Below the pieces are notes generated by a model that saw nothing but the letters and a program-made list of their open reading frames with translations, ran no database searches and was not told where the DNA came from. From positions 86,807-150,806 of the forward strand of contig WHVA01000265.1 of assembly GCA_015179125.1 (NCBI GenBank): a stretch of DNA of 64,000 nt. Reading direction: 5' to 3'. The translations under genes and the position numbers were made by a program. The stretch comes from Gautieria morchelliformis. Taxonomy: Eukaryota; Basidiomycota; Agaricomycetes; Gomphales; Gomphaceae. Of the stretch, positions 1 through 12,782 are shown one piece after another (within the stretch, counting starts at the first letter, position 1; each line of letters opens with the position of its first letter).

Positions 1-957
1 AGTTAGAATCACGTCTACGGGAGACGGCGAGAAGTCACTGGAAAGGACCGGTAAGATGCCAGAGATGCCTTTAGATAGTCCTTCATCTCGGGCACCGTTT
101 GTTTCATATTCAAATATACATCCCCAAGTATAGTTGTTTCCATAGAATTTCAGTGTTGAGCCATTCCTGCACTGGGCACAATATGAACGTACGTAAGGGC
201 TAGATCACCGCATGAGGGTATGCGTGAGCATTCAGTGTTATTCCAATCTGGGCTATGGACGAGTTTGGCCTTGCATTGCGGTGGTCAGTTAGTCGGAGGG
301 GAGAGAGCGGAGCGATGGGAAGGAAGAGATCCCAGAGGGAAGTTCACTGCATGTGAATAGTAGACCCACGGGAACACAGTCACGGTGCACTGGGTCCCCC
401 TACGATTTCAGATTAAGTCCCAAATCATAGTTCTGTTTTTAATTACTAGTACTCTGATCAAAACGTAACTGAAACAGCCTCCATCGAAACAAACCACTGA
501 CTTTCTGCTTACTGGGTTTCATTCTGGCAATGAAATTCTTCCAGTGATTTGGTCAATAGATTTGTCAGTGGAAATGTTGACGAGTTACACTAAATTTTTT
601 TTTCGATAGCTCACTCGGAAAGCTCATGGAAATCCAGTGACCTAATAGATAGATTCCTGGCTGTGGGCGGGGTGGCTATACACCTGGATCGACCTCGCAG
701 TTTATGGTATGATTGCAAAGCGGCCAAGCAGGGTTTTGACCTCCATTGACGGGGTGATCTTCATCTAGCTCTCGTCCTCGTCAAAGTGCTATGCCGTCCA
801 CTCCGCAGGCTGAAAAATACACCTCATTGAAAATGTCATATTAACTGTTACATGGTATTACGGTGGGCAGAGAGACAATAAAAATATTTACTGCAAGAGA
901 AAGAAGAAAACAGAACGAAGTTAGGAATTGCGAGCCGAAGATGAACAGTTTGTAAAA
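1..957. other. intergenic, nothing recognised
   Basis: No open frame of note on either strand and no RNA gene seen. It is the 3' flank of the RIF1-like gene. A short AT-rich stretch lies near 590-602. No repeat shared with the rest of the window was noticed. Confidence 0.6.
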
Positions 958-3900
958 CTACAGCGGTGCTGGATGCTCTCTGCTTAACTTTTTGGTCATC
1001 TGCTCACTAAGTGCAGTGCTGATGCCATTAACCATCCGAGACGCCTCCAGCAATTCTTGTAGGCCCATCCTGGATACGCCACTAGTGACTACGACATGTG
1101 CACGTTCCAGAGCCAGGAAACCCTCTGATGGGCTACGTGTGAGTTCGGGTCGAGTTGACACGTCGAAGACGTTTGCTGGAATAGCAGGGGCAGTTCGTGA
1201 GCGTTGAAGTCGATGTCTCGCTGCAACCTGTTTCAGTGGACTCGAGGACATGGCAGGGTCGTCTATAAATTTGCGGTTCACTGATCAGCTAAGCATTCTG
1301 AGTGGCGATGACATGTACACACCACAGGGAGAATCATACTCTTTGGAACGAGGTCTACGAGGCAATGGTGAGATGATGTGGCTGGCCGAAATTTGACCCG
1401 ACATTGAGCTGGGGATTGACGAGTCAGATGGCCGTTGAGGAGTTTCAAGCCCGTCCATCTCATCTAGATGAAGGATTAGAACGATGAAATAACGAAATAC
1501 AAAATAAGCTCACCATTCCCGATGAACAGCACCTCCTGACGTGGGGACCTATCACTCAAGTCGTCGATGGACTCCTTCCTAGGTGGCAGATCGCCGATGC
1601 GACGGCGCTTGGAAGGACAGGCAGGATTTGTCACCATAGCTAGAAAGGTTGATGATTAGACACAAGAGGGTATTGCTGACTATGGTACGAGTGGCACTCA
1701 CCATCCTCATCTTTTTGAATGTGGATACGCTCCGAACGTGTTTTGCCGATGGCCCTCTTCCTCTGGCATGGTGAGTCATCTGGTGTACGTCCTCGCAGCA
1801 CACCTGTCATAAAACATCAAACTGGGGGCACGTGTAAACCATGAAGAGGCATACGGCTTCCTCCCATTTTCCAAATTTCCACAGCTTCAAACAGGGTCCT
1901 TTTCCTATTCTTGTTGACAGATTTCGGCGCAGCCAGAAGAGGAGGTATGGATACTGGTGTCGACGGTTGCACAACTGGCTGTTGCTGAGAGGGTTGATTA
2001 CTGCTAGATTTCCGGTGTTTTGTCCGAGCAACAACAATACTACGATCCAGCGCGAGTTGTTCGCTGTCTTCGCCATCGCTTATGCTGATAATTTCAACAC
2101 CAGGAGGGGGACCGACCTTACGCTTCTTGCTCGGCCGAGAGACTGAGTGGAAGTAAGATATCAAACATAACCTTGTCCGGTGGCATAAAAACTCACCAAG
2201 GCGAGACCGGCGGCGCTTTCCTAAGGAAGATCCCGATGACGTCTGGGAAGCGGGAACATTCAGTGCGGTGTCTATACACATATCCTTGCTTTCTTCTTTA
2301 ATAATGCGCGAGCTTTCAGAGGTCGAATGTTCAGGAAGGGCAAGAGATATTTGGTCCTGGATGGAATCGACAGAGGGATGGGGTGGTAGCGAATGTCCTC
2401 GAGGATCGTCTGCCTGCTCGGTCACCCGTGCCTGAACAGACCGTGGCTCGGACACACTCAATGAGATGTTATCATTGGTAGCAATATTTCCTTGTGGCGA
2501 CAAGAGGGATGCGTGAGGAGAAGGGCAGACTTGAGAGTCTGGAACGACATCGTGCTCAGGAACAGATGAGGCTTGAGGCGAATGGACTTCTGGAATAAGT
2601 CCCTCATGACAGTTCGTTAAATCTACGGGTTTCCCGGATGTTGTCGCTAGAACCGGATGTGACCTGTGATCGTGGTTATCGGCGGCCTGTTGCGCCAGCC
2701 CTTCTAACGAATCTGGAACAACCGACAGTGCAATATCCGCCTGCCATCGTGACGTGTCAGCTTGCAACTGGCACAGTCAATACAATAACACAGACCGTTC
2801 CCAGGATCTGTGTCTGCGTTTCCAGCGATAGACCGGGAGCAAACATCTCATTAGAGGTACACATAGCTTCCTGAACATTCCTAAGGATTGGTTTGAGGTC
2901 TTCAGGATAGTCAAGCTCAGACTGATCGAGAAGCGAATATGTTTGAACCCAGAATTTTTTGAAGGCTAACGGTCCCAAGGCGGGCTTTGGAATATGACTA
3001 AATGCTGAGACGAAAAGAGGAGTCAAGGCGTGAAGAATGTCGGAGGATGGCGAGATAGCTTTGAGTGCTTCCAGAGAAGTAACGTAGAGCGGCAAAATCT
3101 ACAGGCAGTGAGACAAGCCAAGAATCCGCGATGGTTCGCATACCTTCTCATGAAACTCTTGATCTGTAAACACATTCCTTTCGTCTTGGATCCACAACTT
3201 GATGCCTCCCTGGATATGAGTCAAGAGCTCCACTATTAGCTCTCTGCAGGTGCTTTTCACTATCTCCGTGAGATTCTCCACGACGGCGAACAGCATTAGC
3301 TTTGTTCCTGCATCCATAGACGGGTAACCTGACGTCAGCACCCCATCAGCCAATCTGAGCAGTACTGAAGGAAGCCGAGATGCGGCGCCCTCTGGAGCGG
3401 AGGCATTGACACCTGAGAGAAGAAATGGTAATACACTATAAAGCGCTTTATGATTATGACTGGCACCAATCTCATGTGCGATGGCATCCAAGACGTCATT
3501 GGACGAGATTTGACGGGCGGAGGCTGCGACGGAAGAACAATCGGCTACTTGAACCCATAGCTCAAGGTCATCTTGATCGAACTCCCATTCGATGGGAAGA
3601 CTGTCCATGACGATTCAGTACAGAGAAAGCTTCGAGGGTCACAAACTTACGTAAAGGGTACCCGCAAAAGCTCTATTGCACCATCCCAAGAGCCTGCTTG
3701 GTCTACCCATTGGCGGCTGACCACTCTCCAGAGACCCCTCTTAAATGTGCAGTCCAAATCATTACCCTGTAGCTTCTCGTCCCACAACTCCCTAACAAGT
3801 GCAGGTAAACCGGCTAACACAAGATCTGCACACAGCATTGCCCAAGCGTCGCGAACCTCGTTCTGTTCCAGATGGTATTCGTGCTTCAATACCTCACAGA

Positions 3901-6299
3901 GGAGTAATTCTGCTGCGCCAGTAAGGATGGGCACGGCAAAGACATTACGGGCGACAGTCCAAAGATTCCGAACGAAGCCAAGTTTAAGCGGCTGTGAAGA
4001 CCAAGAAGGTGTGGCAGCATCCAGCGACCATTCTAGCGCCTGATCAGTAAGAAACGACTTCAGGAGCTCTGTGAGCTGGGCAATGAATGGGGTCTCAGAC
4101 GTAAGATGATGGTAGTCCTGAGAGAGCTGCGCCTGAATCAGGAGCAGTGCCTGCCATGCACTTAGGAGGGGAGACTGATAATTGCTATATTGAGCATTCT
4201 GTGCGATTGCAAATAAACATATGAAATGACACACCGGAGCCTCGCCATTTTGACCTAGCGGCGCTCGTTCCACCGCCGACTTCCATATTGCAAAAAGGAC
4301 ATCCCAATGTTTGATTACTTCATCCTCACGAAGTCGCCGTACGTCCCGGACCGTCACACTCCTGGTCAGTGCATCTTTGACATGGACTGCAAGAGTCTTC
4401 CACTCAACCTCTAACAATGTTCCGTCGAATAGTGGCTCCGCGAGGAGCTTGCTGTCTAGCCATATTTCCTCCTGTGGCTCTTCGACGCTCTTGCCGACAC
4501 CGCAGAGAAGTCTGTCGAGAATGTCCACCGCTTCCTCACATGTCCTTCCACCCTTTTTTATCATCGCACTGACGACCCCCAAGGCATGTGGTACCCTCTC
4601 TATCTTCGGCTCTTGTCGCCCAACAAGAGCCGCGACAATGGATACACCAATTGCACCATCCACAATCTGGCGTACGACTCTCCACCCACCATTTTTCTTC
4701 TCATCTGTTTCATCGCCTTTATCGAGTTGCACGCATGCCCAAATGAGTGCACGCCATACGAATCCGGTCGTCGCTCGCACGGTAGTTCTTTTTTTCGCAG
4801 CCATGGCATCTTCCAAATGTCCCAACACGAACTTGATCGTTCGAGGGTGCGCAAGGGCATCCGCACCGCTCAGAATGATTACTGCAGCAATGACACTAAG
4901 GCCCCACATGGGAGACTGTGCTGGGTGGGCGGGCGTGTCAGTATTGAGACATATACTCAGGGCCTTTCCAAGGGGAGAGAGATCCTGTGGTGCCTTGCGT
5001 GCCTTGCGTTGCTCGTCGATGTAATTAATGGTGGTCTGAGCAAGGGTTGTGACGAGTGAGGCTGACGGGGATGACAGATGGCCAAGTGCGTGGGAAAGGG
5101 CTAGAATGGCATGTGCTGCTTGTGCTCGAAGAGCGAGATTTTGGGAGGTAAGGCATGCAAATACGGATGGAAGAATTTCTGCAAAGGGAGTGAGAAAGAC
5201 AGCTGGCTGATACGATGCGAGTGTTCCGACAGCCTGAAGGAAAAAAAGAATCAGTATAGACCAAAGGAAACATGAAGTGTACACATGCCTTGAGAGCATC
5301 CGACGCTGCCCCTTTCTTGCCTTCTCTACCAAGCTCGCCGTCGATACCACGACGAAGCGCATAACTAATGCGATCGGCTGCAGGGGCCAGAACCGCGGAA
5401 GGCAGACGCTGAACTTGGAGCGTCCATACTGCAATCTGGCAAGTTTTCCGAGCATTCGGTGTCGGAAGTGAGTTTGAGAGAGGAATCGTAAGTATATCAG
5501 TCAGGATCTCGCTGAGCTGTTCGACTGAGGAGACGTAAGACAACATAGAATAGAGTGAGCCTCATTCGGTGAGCAGCTCACCAGTAAATATAGAAGTCAA
5601 AACAGGAACCACAGAGATATTGGAAAAGCAACGCATGGCAGCATGAGACAGATTACAAAGGTCGCGAGCATGCTTGACTTCTTCATCTGTGAACCCGCGT
5701 TTTTTGAGGCTTCCGACAGAAGATGGAGTGGACCATGGAGACTCGTCAGATGGTGGCGGACTGGACTGAGGATCGACCAACGCGCGTCCGATATCCCTAT
5801 GGAATGCCTTTACAAGCTCGGCACTGTGCTCCTTTAATGGCTCCAGCGCTGGAATAGGACCATATATATCAAGCATGGCGCGTGTCTTGGTCTTCATACG
5901 CGCTGACAGAACCGAATACGCCTCTGTGAGATCAGTGAGCGTGATTGTGGCTTCCATCGCAGGGCTCAGGGACGCGACTAGCGTGGATACTGGAGAATTG
6001 AGAAAGAGGGGGTGATGGAGTGGGTCGGCAGGCTCAGGGGTGACCTCGCGGGCCGGTTGCTCTGGTGGCATGAGGGTCGTGAACGGGAGAGAGGACTTCT
6101 TAAGGATGGATTTTGGGGGCTCCTGAGCAAGACTAGAAGAAGGAAGTTGTCGTATCTGAGTTGTATAAGTGTGATGAAGGTTTTCCTGTGACCAAATGAT
6201 ACGTGGAGTACGGGAGTTCGGGCGGGAAGGTGTGAGTGGTGTTGGGGGTTGATTCTCCTTGTCCTTGTGGGATGTGCGGGGTGGTGTGGGTAAGTTCAT
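958..6299 (-). CDS. rif1: RIF1-like protein (telomere/replication-timing factor), multi-exon
   Basis: RIF1 proteins bind chromatin and recruit protein phosphatase 1 to control origin firing, telomere length and repair choice. The ATG is set at 6299, in frame with a Pro/Thr/Lys-rich N-terminus. Residues 33-36 read RIIW and residues 64-67 read SILK, the two classical PP1-docking motifs. Exons 2 to 5 (5524-5289, 5233-3651, 3600-3144, 3098-2796) encode a long helical ARM/HEAT-like region that resembles the Rif1_N family. The C-terminal third is low-complexity, with basic clusters such as PSKKRKVG (nuclear-localisation type). Introns are about 36-60 bases. One is GC-AG (AAG|GCATGT at 5289/5288). 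The last exon ends with TAG at 958. Total about 1500-1600 residues. The 3' exons are less certain than the first five. Confidence 0.72.
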
Positions 6300-6865
6300 G
6301 CTCACTAACGAGAAGGAGAAGGCAAAGGTCAAGCACAAGCTAGTCACACGGCGTTACGCCCCGCACTGGAACGCGTCCACTCATTATTGTTGTTTCTACC
6401 AGTGGGTTTTTGTGGACGCGTATCGGCTGCGGCGCCGGTGTGACATCGTCACCACTTATGACAATGGCTATACCGGACCTAGGCTAGGTTCGGCGCAAGC
6501 CTTGAAGCTCCGACTTCATCTCCAGAGGCCAAGATGCCGGGCCGTCTCCTCAGCCAGTGGATTACCAGTAATATCCATTACTTATCTCCCCACTGATTGG
6601 CCATGGGCGCCAATGCAACCCAGGGCCACGGCCACTCTAGTACCCCAATTTCCAATGCCGGCTGCCCTGTCACACACCAGCAGACAGTGTTGTGCAATGG
6701 TATCCAATGCACCACACTATCAACCATTGCTGTCTCAAAATCCAATGTTCCCCATCACACATCAGTGTAGCCCACCACAATAGCATTGTAGTGTTCACCA
6801 AATAATAATTTACATGGATACAATCAGGCAGCCAGGTATAATGTGGGCTGGTGGCAAGGTCATCA
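6300..6865. other. intergenic, RIF1 upstream region
   Basis: No convincing gene. The plus-strand frame running from about 6259 to 6783 overlaps the RIF1 first exon and shows no recognisable domain. Promoter elements of the minus-strand RIF1 gene would lie here but none could be identified with confidence. Confidence 0.4.
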
Positions 6866-6899
6866 CTAGAGGGTAAGCGATATTTGTTGAATTACTAGT

Positions 6900-7990
6900 A
6901 GGGAAAACTCGAATAGATCGCCAGCCTGCCTTGCGCCTGCCACGGCCACGCGAGGCGGCGAGGCAGACGAACACCGCCGCGCGACGTGGAGGCAGAGACA
7001 ACGCATGGCCCAACGATGACCGAGATCGCGATCCCGAGCCCTAGCTCCATCGCGTCCGTGATGGACGCGATCCAGCACACCCCACTTGGAGCTACACCCC
7101 ACGAGCCAACCACGCGAGGCGGCGTGCCAAACGAGCACCGCCGCTACGACGGCATTGCTCACGGGCCAGGACGGTTCCCATGGTGCTCGGCGGCAGGTGA
7201 AGGGGCACGCAGAGGCCATAGAGCTCGGGGGCGGCACTGGCTTCACGGATCACCTTATTGGAACACATATAGGAATCCACTGCACGGCGGGCACCTCGAT
7301 CCCCGCGCCGTTGTGCGGCGCCGTCCATGGGCGGCTCTGCAGGGCCACCGTCTCGTCCGTGCGCTCGTGCTCCCTGTCCTTCCCCTTGCGCCGCCCCCCG
7401 CCCACGCTCTCCCTGCCCCACCCCCCACCACTACCGCGGAACCCGCCCATGCCCATCACAGCGTCCACCACCACACTCCCCCCCACCACCACCACCACTC
7501 CGGCCCTCACTGTGCATCCTCACACGGACCTGCAAGTCCGTCCACGTCATGTGCCGCGCGCAGCGCGCAGAGCACGATGGGCGAGTCGTCCGTGTACACG
7601 CGGCGCATCGCGCCGTGCGTGAGGCCGCCGCCCCAGATGGGGAGCAGTGCGGTGGTGGGAGGCGCGTAGGGAGGAGCGCGCGGGGGATAAGGAACGGGAC
7701 TTTGACGTCGCGCGAGCGGGGCCTTGAGGGTGTCGTGCGCGCCCGTGCCATTCACGAGCCCCGCCGTGCCATTCTTCATGGCGTCCTTCTCCTCGCCGGG
7801 CCCCGGGCGTGAGGGCAACAGCCCCCTCCTCCACTGAGAGGAAGGAATACGGAAAGGGAGTTCGTGGGAGAATGTATATCCCCAGCTCGAACGGCGGCGT
7901 GGGCGTGCGTGGAAGAGGCAGGGTTGGCAGGTTGGCATAGACTGCGTGTGCGTGTGCGTGACGACCCGGGGGGCGGAGGCATAACTCACT
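6900..7990. other. GC-rich island
   Basis: Base composition jumps to strongly GC-rich, with C-rich runs on the plus strand, so long frames appear on both strands and few mean anything. A block starting CACGCGAGGCGGCG occurs at about 6948 and again at about 7111, each followed by a similar stretch. A 9-bp perfect inverted repeat with a 5-base loop sits at 7049-7071 (ATCGCGTCC/GGACGCGAT). Confidence 0.6.
7250..7771 (-). CDS. doubtful two-exon gene, function unknown
   Basis: A minus-strand frame from an ATG at about 7771 runs through a Pro/Ala-rich N-terminus into a less biased stretch containing VYTDDSPIVLCALRAAHD. A GTGAGG donor near 7511 and an acceptor near 7421 would join it to a charged Lys/Arg/Glu exon ending at TGA near 7250, giving about 150 residues. 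I do not recognise the product. The strong GC bias could create such a frame by chance and no homologous motif supports it. Confidence 0.2.
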
Positions 7991-8297
7991 TTAAGTACCT
8001 GTTTTGAGGGTCGGTCGTCAACGGTGACCGTTGGAGGCCAGTATAGCTTACAATAAGGAAATGATCTTGTGGGTAGTGACCGGTGAGCACGAGAATAGAT
8101 CACCGAGTGTGACTATCCTTCACCGGTGACCACCAGTGTACACCACTGGGTAGTGTCGGGGTGAGTATTGGCGATATTACTCTGGATTACTAAGGTGATC
8201 CGGAAGCCGCCACGTATCCTCCAGGGGCAGCGCGGGAAAACAGTGCCCAAGCGCCCATACGTCAATAATTACGTCGTCTCCTGCTGTCACAACCATC

Positions 8298-9571
8298 ATG
8301 ACTACCTCCCTCGACCACCTCAAACAGTCCGGCACCGTCGTCGTATCCGACTCTGGGGACTTTGAATGTGAGTCTTTCGCCATGGGTTACGTTGATGATA
8401 ATGAAGGCCTGATTATTGCGTAGCCATCGATGTGTACAAACCTCAAGATGCGACGACGAACCCGAGGTAGGCAGCAAGTCTCCCGATGTATCCGAGAGGC
8501 TCACAGCGCAATAGTTTGCTCCTCGCTGCGGCGAACAAGCCCGCCTACGCTCACTTAATCGACGAGGCTATTCAGCATGCCAAGAAGTCAAGTGCAAACG
8601 TGGAGACCCAAGCTAACGTCGCTGTTGACCGTCTTGTTCGTCGTACTGTCTTGCGTTCATATGCAGCGCCATCCTGATCATGGAGTTTTTTTTTAGCTCG
8701 TGGGTTTCGGCAAAGAAATCCTCAAGATTATCCCCGGTCGCGTTTCCACAGAAGTCGACGCTCGTCTCTCCTTCGATAAAGAAGGCACCAAGGCCAAGGT
8801 GAACGGCATTCATTCATATTCTCGCAAAAACATTTGTCAATCTAACTCCACCTCGCACAGGCGAAAGAGCTCATCGCGCTCTACGAGTCGATCGGTGTGA
8901 AGAAGGAACGTGTTCTGATCAAGATCGCGTCGACGTGGGAGGGAATTCAGGCAGCCCGCGAGCTCGAGCGCGATCACGGCATCCACTGTAACCTCACCCT
9001 GCTCTTCGGCTTCGCCCAGGCCGTCGCGTGCGCCGAGGCGGGCGTCACGCTCATCTCGCCCTTCGTCGGCCGCATTTTGGACTGGTACAAGAAGAACCAG
9101 CCCGGGAAGCCTTACGAGGGCGACGATGACCCCGGGGTGCAATCTGTGAAGAAAATCTTTAACTATTACAAGCAGCACGGATATAAGACGATCGTCATGG
9201 GTGCTTCCTTCCGTAATGTAAGTAAGGCGCTTGGGTGGTGTGAGGCGGGGTCTGGGTTCTGTGCTGATGAGATGCGTACATAGACTGGCGAGATCAAGGC
9301 GCTGGCGGGTGTGGACTTCCTGACCATCTCTCCCTCATTACTCGATGAACTCCAGAAGTCAACCGTCCCCGTGCCCAAGAAACTCGACGCCGCCGCCGCC
9401 GCCAAGGCTAACCCGATCCCTAAAGTCTCTTACGTGGACGACGAGCCCGAGTTCCGTTGGGCACTTCTCCAGGATCAGATGGCATTTGACAAGCTGCACG
9501 AGGGGATCAAGAAGTTCGCGGAGGACGGCGCGACGCTCAAGGAGATATTGAGGAAAAAGCTGACCGGGTAA
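8298..9571 (+). CDS. TAL1: transaldolase
   Basis: Cytosolic enzyme of the non-oxidative pentose phosphate pathway that moves a dihydroxyacetone unit from sedoheptulose-7-phosphate to glyceraldehyde-3-phosphate. The ATG at 8298 opens with [20 protein letters not shown]. Joining six exons gives a typical TalB-type protein of about 320 residues. The first family signature DATTNPSLLLAA spans the second intron. The active-site lysine signature [11 protein letters not shown] lies in the exon beginning at about 8861. The C-terminus ends LRKKLTG followed by TAA at 9571. All introns are GT-AG, about 48-67 bases. No damage was seen. It is followed by the KH-domain gene on the same strand about 480 bases away. 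Confidence 0.95.
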
Positions 9572-10051
9572 AACGAGATAATAAGTAGGTGGGGTAAGTG
9601 GGTGGGTCGCGCGTCCGAGTTTATAAAGTACATCAGACAACATTTCTATAGACTTGTACTATGTGAGCAAATATAAAGTATAGGTGGTAGAGCAGCAGCT
9701 TGCACAGGTGTTATAGCTGTCATCTTGGAAGGTTTAACCGTAATGGCTCTAGGGTGTCATAGCTGATGGTGCCTCTGAGATCGGTAAACGGCACTTTCAC
9801 CTCATCCGTCTCTCCCATTGGGCTTTTATTTGGTCGTTCAGCAGTTACTTACGGAGCAGAAGCCGTTAACCGAGCAGACTGAGACCAGCCAAAGGACCGA
9901 ACAATCGCTTTGGGCCCTAATGCGTAACGACTTCGTCCGGCATTCGGAAACTCGACGCCATCGGCACGGTGGTGATAGCGGTCTGGGAGGGAGAGCTTCA
10001 GGTTGGCAATAAAATATTTCAAAGTCCGCTCCGCTCGTTCATTCGCAGTCC
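9572..10051. other. intergenic between TAL1 and the KH-domain gene
   Basis: Contains the transaldolase 3' flank and the promoter side of the next gene. No further gene or RNA recognised. Confidence 0.5.
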
Positions 10052-11699
10052 ATGTCGTCCAAACGCAAATGGGACCAACAGGCCGCCCCGGACTCTAAAG
10101 AAAGCGAATCACCTCCAAAAGTTTCTAAAATTGAAGACAACACTGGCAAGACTGCCACGGAAGCTGCTGCTGCCGCCGCCGCCATTGCTGCTAAGATTGC
10201 CGCTCAATTCGCTGGACCTTCAACAAGTGCTGTTACAGCTGGCGGCTCAGCTAACGGTGATACTGCATCCAGAGATCCTCATGATGCCGAATTTACCCAT
10301 GATATTGAAATCAATGACGTCCGAAATCGGTACATGCTCACAAAGGGAGGGACACAGCAACAGGTTCGTGGCTGATTCTCATGCTTGTATGGACAGTATG
10401 CGCATTCAGAATGAACAGATACACGATGAAACGGGGGCATCCGTGACCACAAAGGGGGTGTGGTACCCGGATAAAACTAAAGCGACCGAGAAAGATCCTC
10501 CGCTTTATCTTCATATATCTGCTACAACAAAAGAAATCATGGATAATGCCATCGAGAAAGTTAACGAGCTCATCGCGATTGACATGGGTTCATTAGTGGA
10601 AGAGAAAAAGGGTGATCGTCGCGAGCGAGTGAGCATTCCTCATGTGGTTATGAGCTGAGTTTACTATCGACATTTATTCAATGCGCAGCGTAAATGGCCT
10701 GAAGAAAAGATTCCTGTCGGCTTAGAGACACTTCGGAACTTCAATGTTCGCGCTAAAGTGGTTGGTCCTGCTGTGAGTATGAATACGCATTTGCAGATAC
10801 CTTTTGAGTTACATATTTATACAGGGCATGTTCGTGAAACATATACAGCAAGAGACGGGCACTCGGGTTCAGATAAAGGGCATCGGTTCGGGCTTTGTTG
10901 ATGCGGAAACTGGTAGAGAGTCAGACGAACCCATGCACATCCATATCACGTTCGTGCTCCTATTTAATGTTTGACTGAGGCTGACGATCCACTAACTAGC
11001 GGCCCTGACGAATTGCAGCTTGCACGAGCAAAAAATCTGACTGAGGATCTCTTGGAGGTTGTTCGGGCGGAGCACGCGAAGGCTAGGGCTCTTCTTCAAC
11101 ACCAGCAAATGGAACTGCACCAGGCGCAGATGCAGTATGCTGCATATAGCTCTTACGGGGTCAGCAGTGTCATACTTTCTGTAGTTGCTGGTGGCATTAA
11201 TTGCGTTCGCAGCAGGGATATGCCCCACCTCCGCCATCTGACGCGCCGCCGCCGCCGCCAGGCGATGTACCACCACCACCCCCTCCCGATGGTTCCCAGC
11301 CGCCGCCACCCTCTGGTGGGCTACCATCGTCTGACCAGTCACTGCCTCCGAATCACGCATCAGCTCCGAGTCAACACGGCAATGAAGACGCATATGCGGC
11401 GTATTGGTTTGTCTACTTCAACCCGCCGCCGTGCTTATCTGATATCTTTGGATGATCAAGGGCGGCTTATGGGTATGACGTAAATTCTGCTGAATTTAAG
11501 AAGTGGCAAGCGGAGCAGCAACAACAATATGCCCAGTGCGTGCCAGTCGTTTTTTCGCACCGTTACTTTCTTATATCTTGCAAGGTACTATGCTTCTCAA
11601 GGGTATGCTACGAATACCCCAAGCACTGGGGAACCGCCAGCACCCACTCCCTCTGCCGGAGCGCCACCTCCGCCGCCGCCTGATGCTCAAGCTGTATGA
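10052..11699 (+). CDS. KH-domain RNA-binding protein, KHDC4/BLOM7-like
   Basis: Probable nuclear RNA-binding protein of the KHDC4 type, a family linked to pre-mRNA splicing. The ATG at 10052 starts MSSKRKWDQQ, followed by an Ala-rich segment. The EINDVRNRYMLTKGGTQ stretch continues across an intron into IHDETGASVTTKG, the first KH-like unit. A second KH unit has GLETLRNFNVRAKVVGP, then the GMFVKHIQQETG loop and a variable region. The C-terminal part is Pro-rich (PPPP runs between 11215 and 11330), then YGYDVNSAEFKKWQ and a Gln-rich tail, ending at TGA 11697-11699. About seven introns, two of them with the donor GTTCGT. No sign of damage. Confidence 0.85.
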
Positions 11700-12782
11700 T
11701 AATGGTGGATGTATGGCCCGACCTAACGTCTTTGTGTCTCCTAGTGATATGCCATGGTGCTTGTCAGGGAAATTTGGAGTACTAGGGGCGTTAATTAGGC
11801 CTACTCCAGATGGCTTTCCTACATGAGAAGAGAAGGGGAGCTGATGTTAAGGAAACTGGGGATCATCTGAATGTACCCTATGGTTTATGATATCAGATGA
11901 AGCAAACATTGTATCTAATGATATCACAAGGAAAATTTGTTTTGCACGGTTTTCGGTGTTGGCGATGTCGCAGCCTCCAACCGGGCTGATTAAGGAAGCT
12001 GAAGTAAACCTCGACTATAAATAACGAACGCGTTATTTCGTGTCAAAACTCGTGTCTCTCGCCACAATCTACCTCTCTGGCAAGACCCAGGCGATTTTCT
12101 TTCATGGCTCCGTCATCGTAGGACATCCGGAACCGCTACGCCTGGGCCAACGCCAAGGCACCCTAACTCCGGCGCTCCCTCTAACGCCACTTCCGGGAAC
12201 ACGGGCCCTCCGGTCTCCCGGGTAAATGTTGGAATTTGAAAAAGTAATTAGATAGTCTAGCTCAATCACAGTCGATTCCTGGATAATTAACCTAGTTCCA
12301 AATGTGGTGGGACTACGCGTCGCGCCTATCGGTTTTACTAAGCGTCTCACTGTAATCACGACGCCCTGGAGACGCCGCAACATTTTCGAGCCCACTGCGC
12401 AGCGTCTCAACCTCGAGTCGGTTGGAAGATAATATGGGATTATCATACGTAATATATACTACAAACTAGAGAATATTAATGGGTTATGAAAGTACGGTAA
12501 AATAACAAAGTAAACTGCAACTTCCAGCGTCAAGCTTCTATACAATATAGCTATATTCGTAATTGTCGACATCAATTTTCTGAGCATTTCTCCAATGCAG
12601 TGATTTTAGTGATGCTCTATACTCCCCCTTGGACAATCTAGATAAATACTGTAAGGCGAAAAAAAAGGTGTAAATACATTGAATACATATATGGATGGGC
12701 ATGAATGTGCTAGAGCAAATTGTCAAAGGCATCGCTCTCGACGACCGTTTTGGCAGGCATAGAAACCAGGAAACTGATTGTG
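11700..12782. other. intergenic, nothing recognised
   Basis: Lies between two convergent genes (KH protein on plus, HMG-CoA reductase on minus). It holds both 3' flanks. No conserved frame, RNA gene or window-wide repeat seen. Confidence 0.5.

Noticed and set aside
6986-7669. Long plus-strand frame in the GC-rich island
   Set aside because: Both strands have long frames because of base bias; its His/Pro-rich translation shows no domain and no splice logic.
9680-9760. tRNA-like word GGTGGTAGAGC
   Set aside because: No matching acceptor stem or T-arm (GGTTCGA type) could be found.
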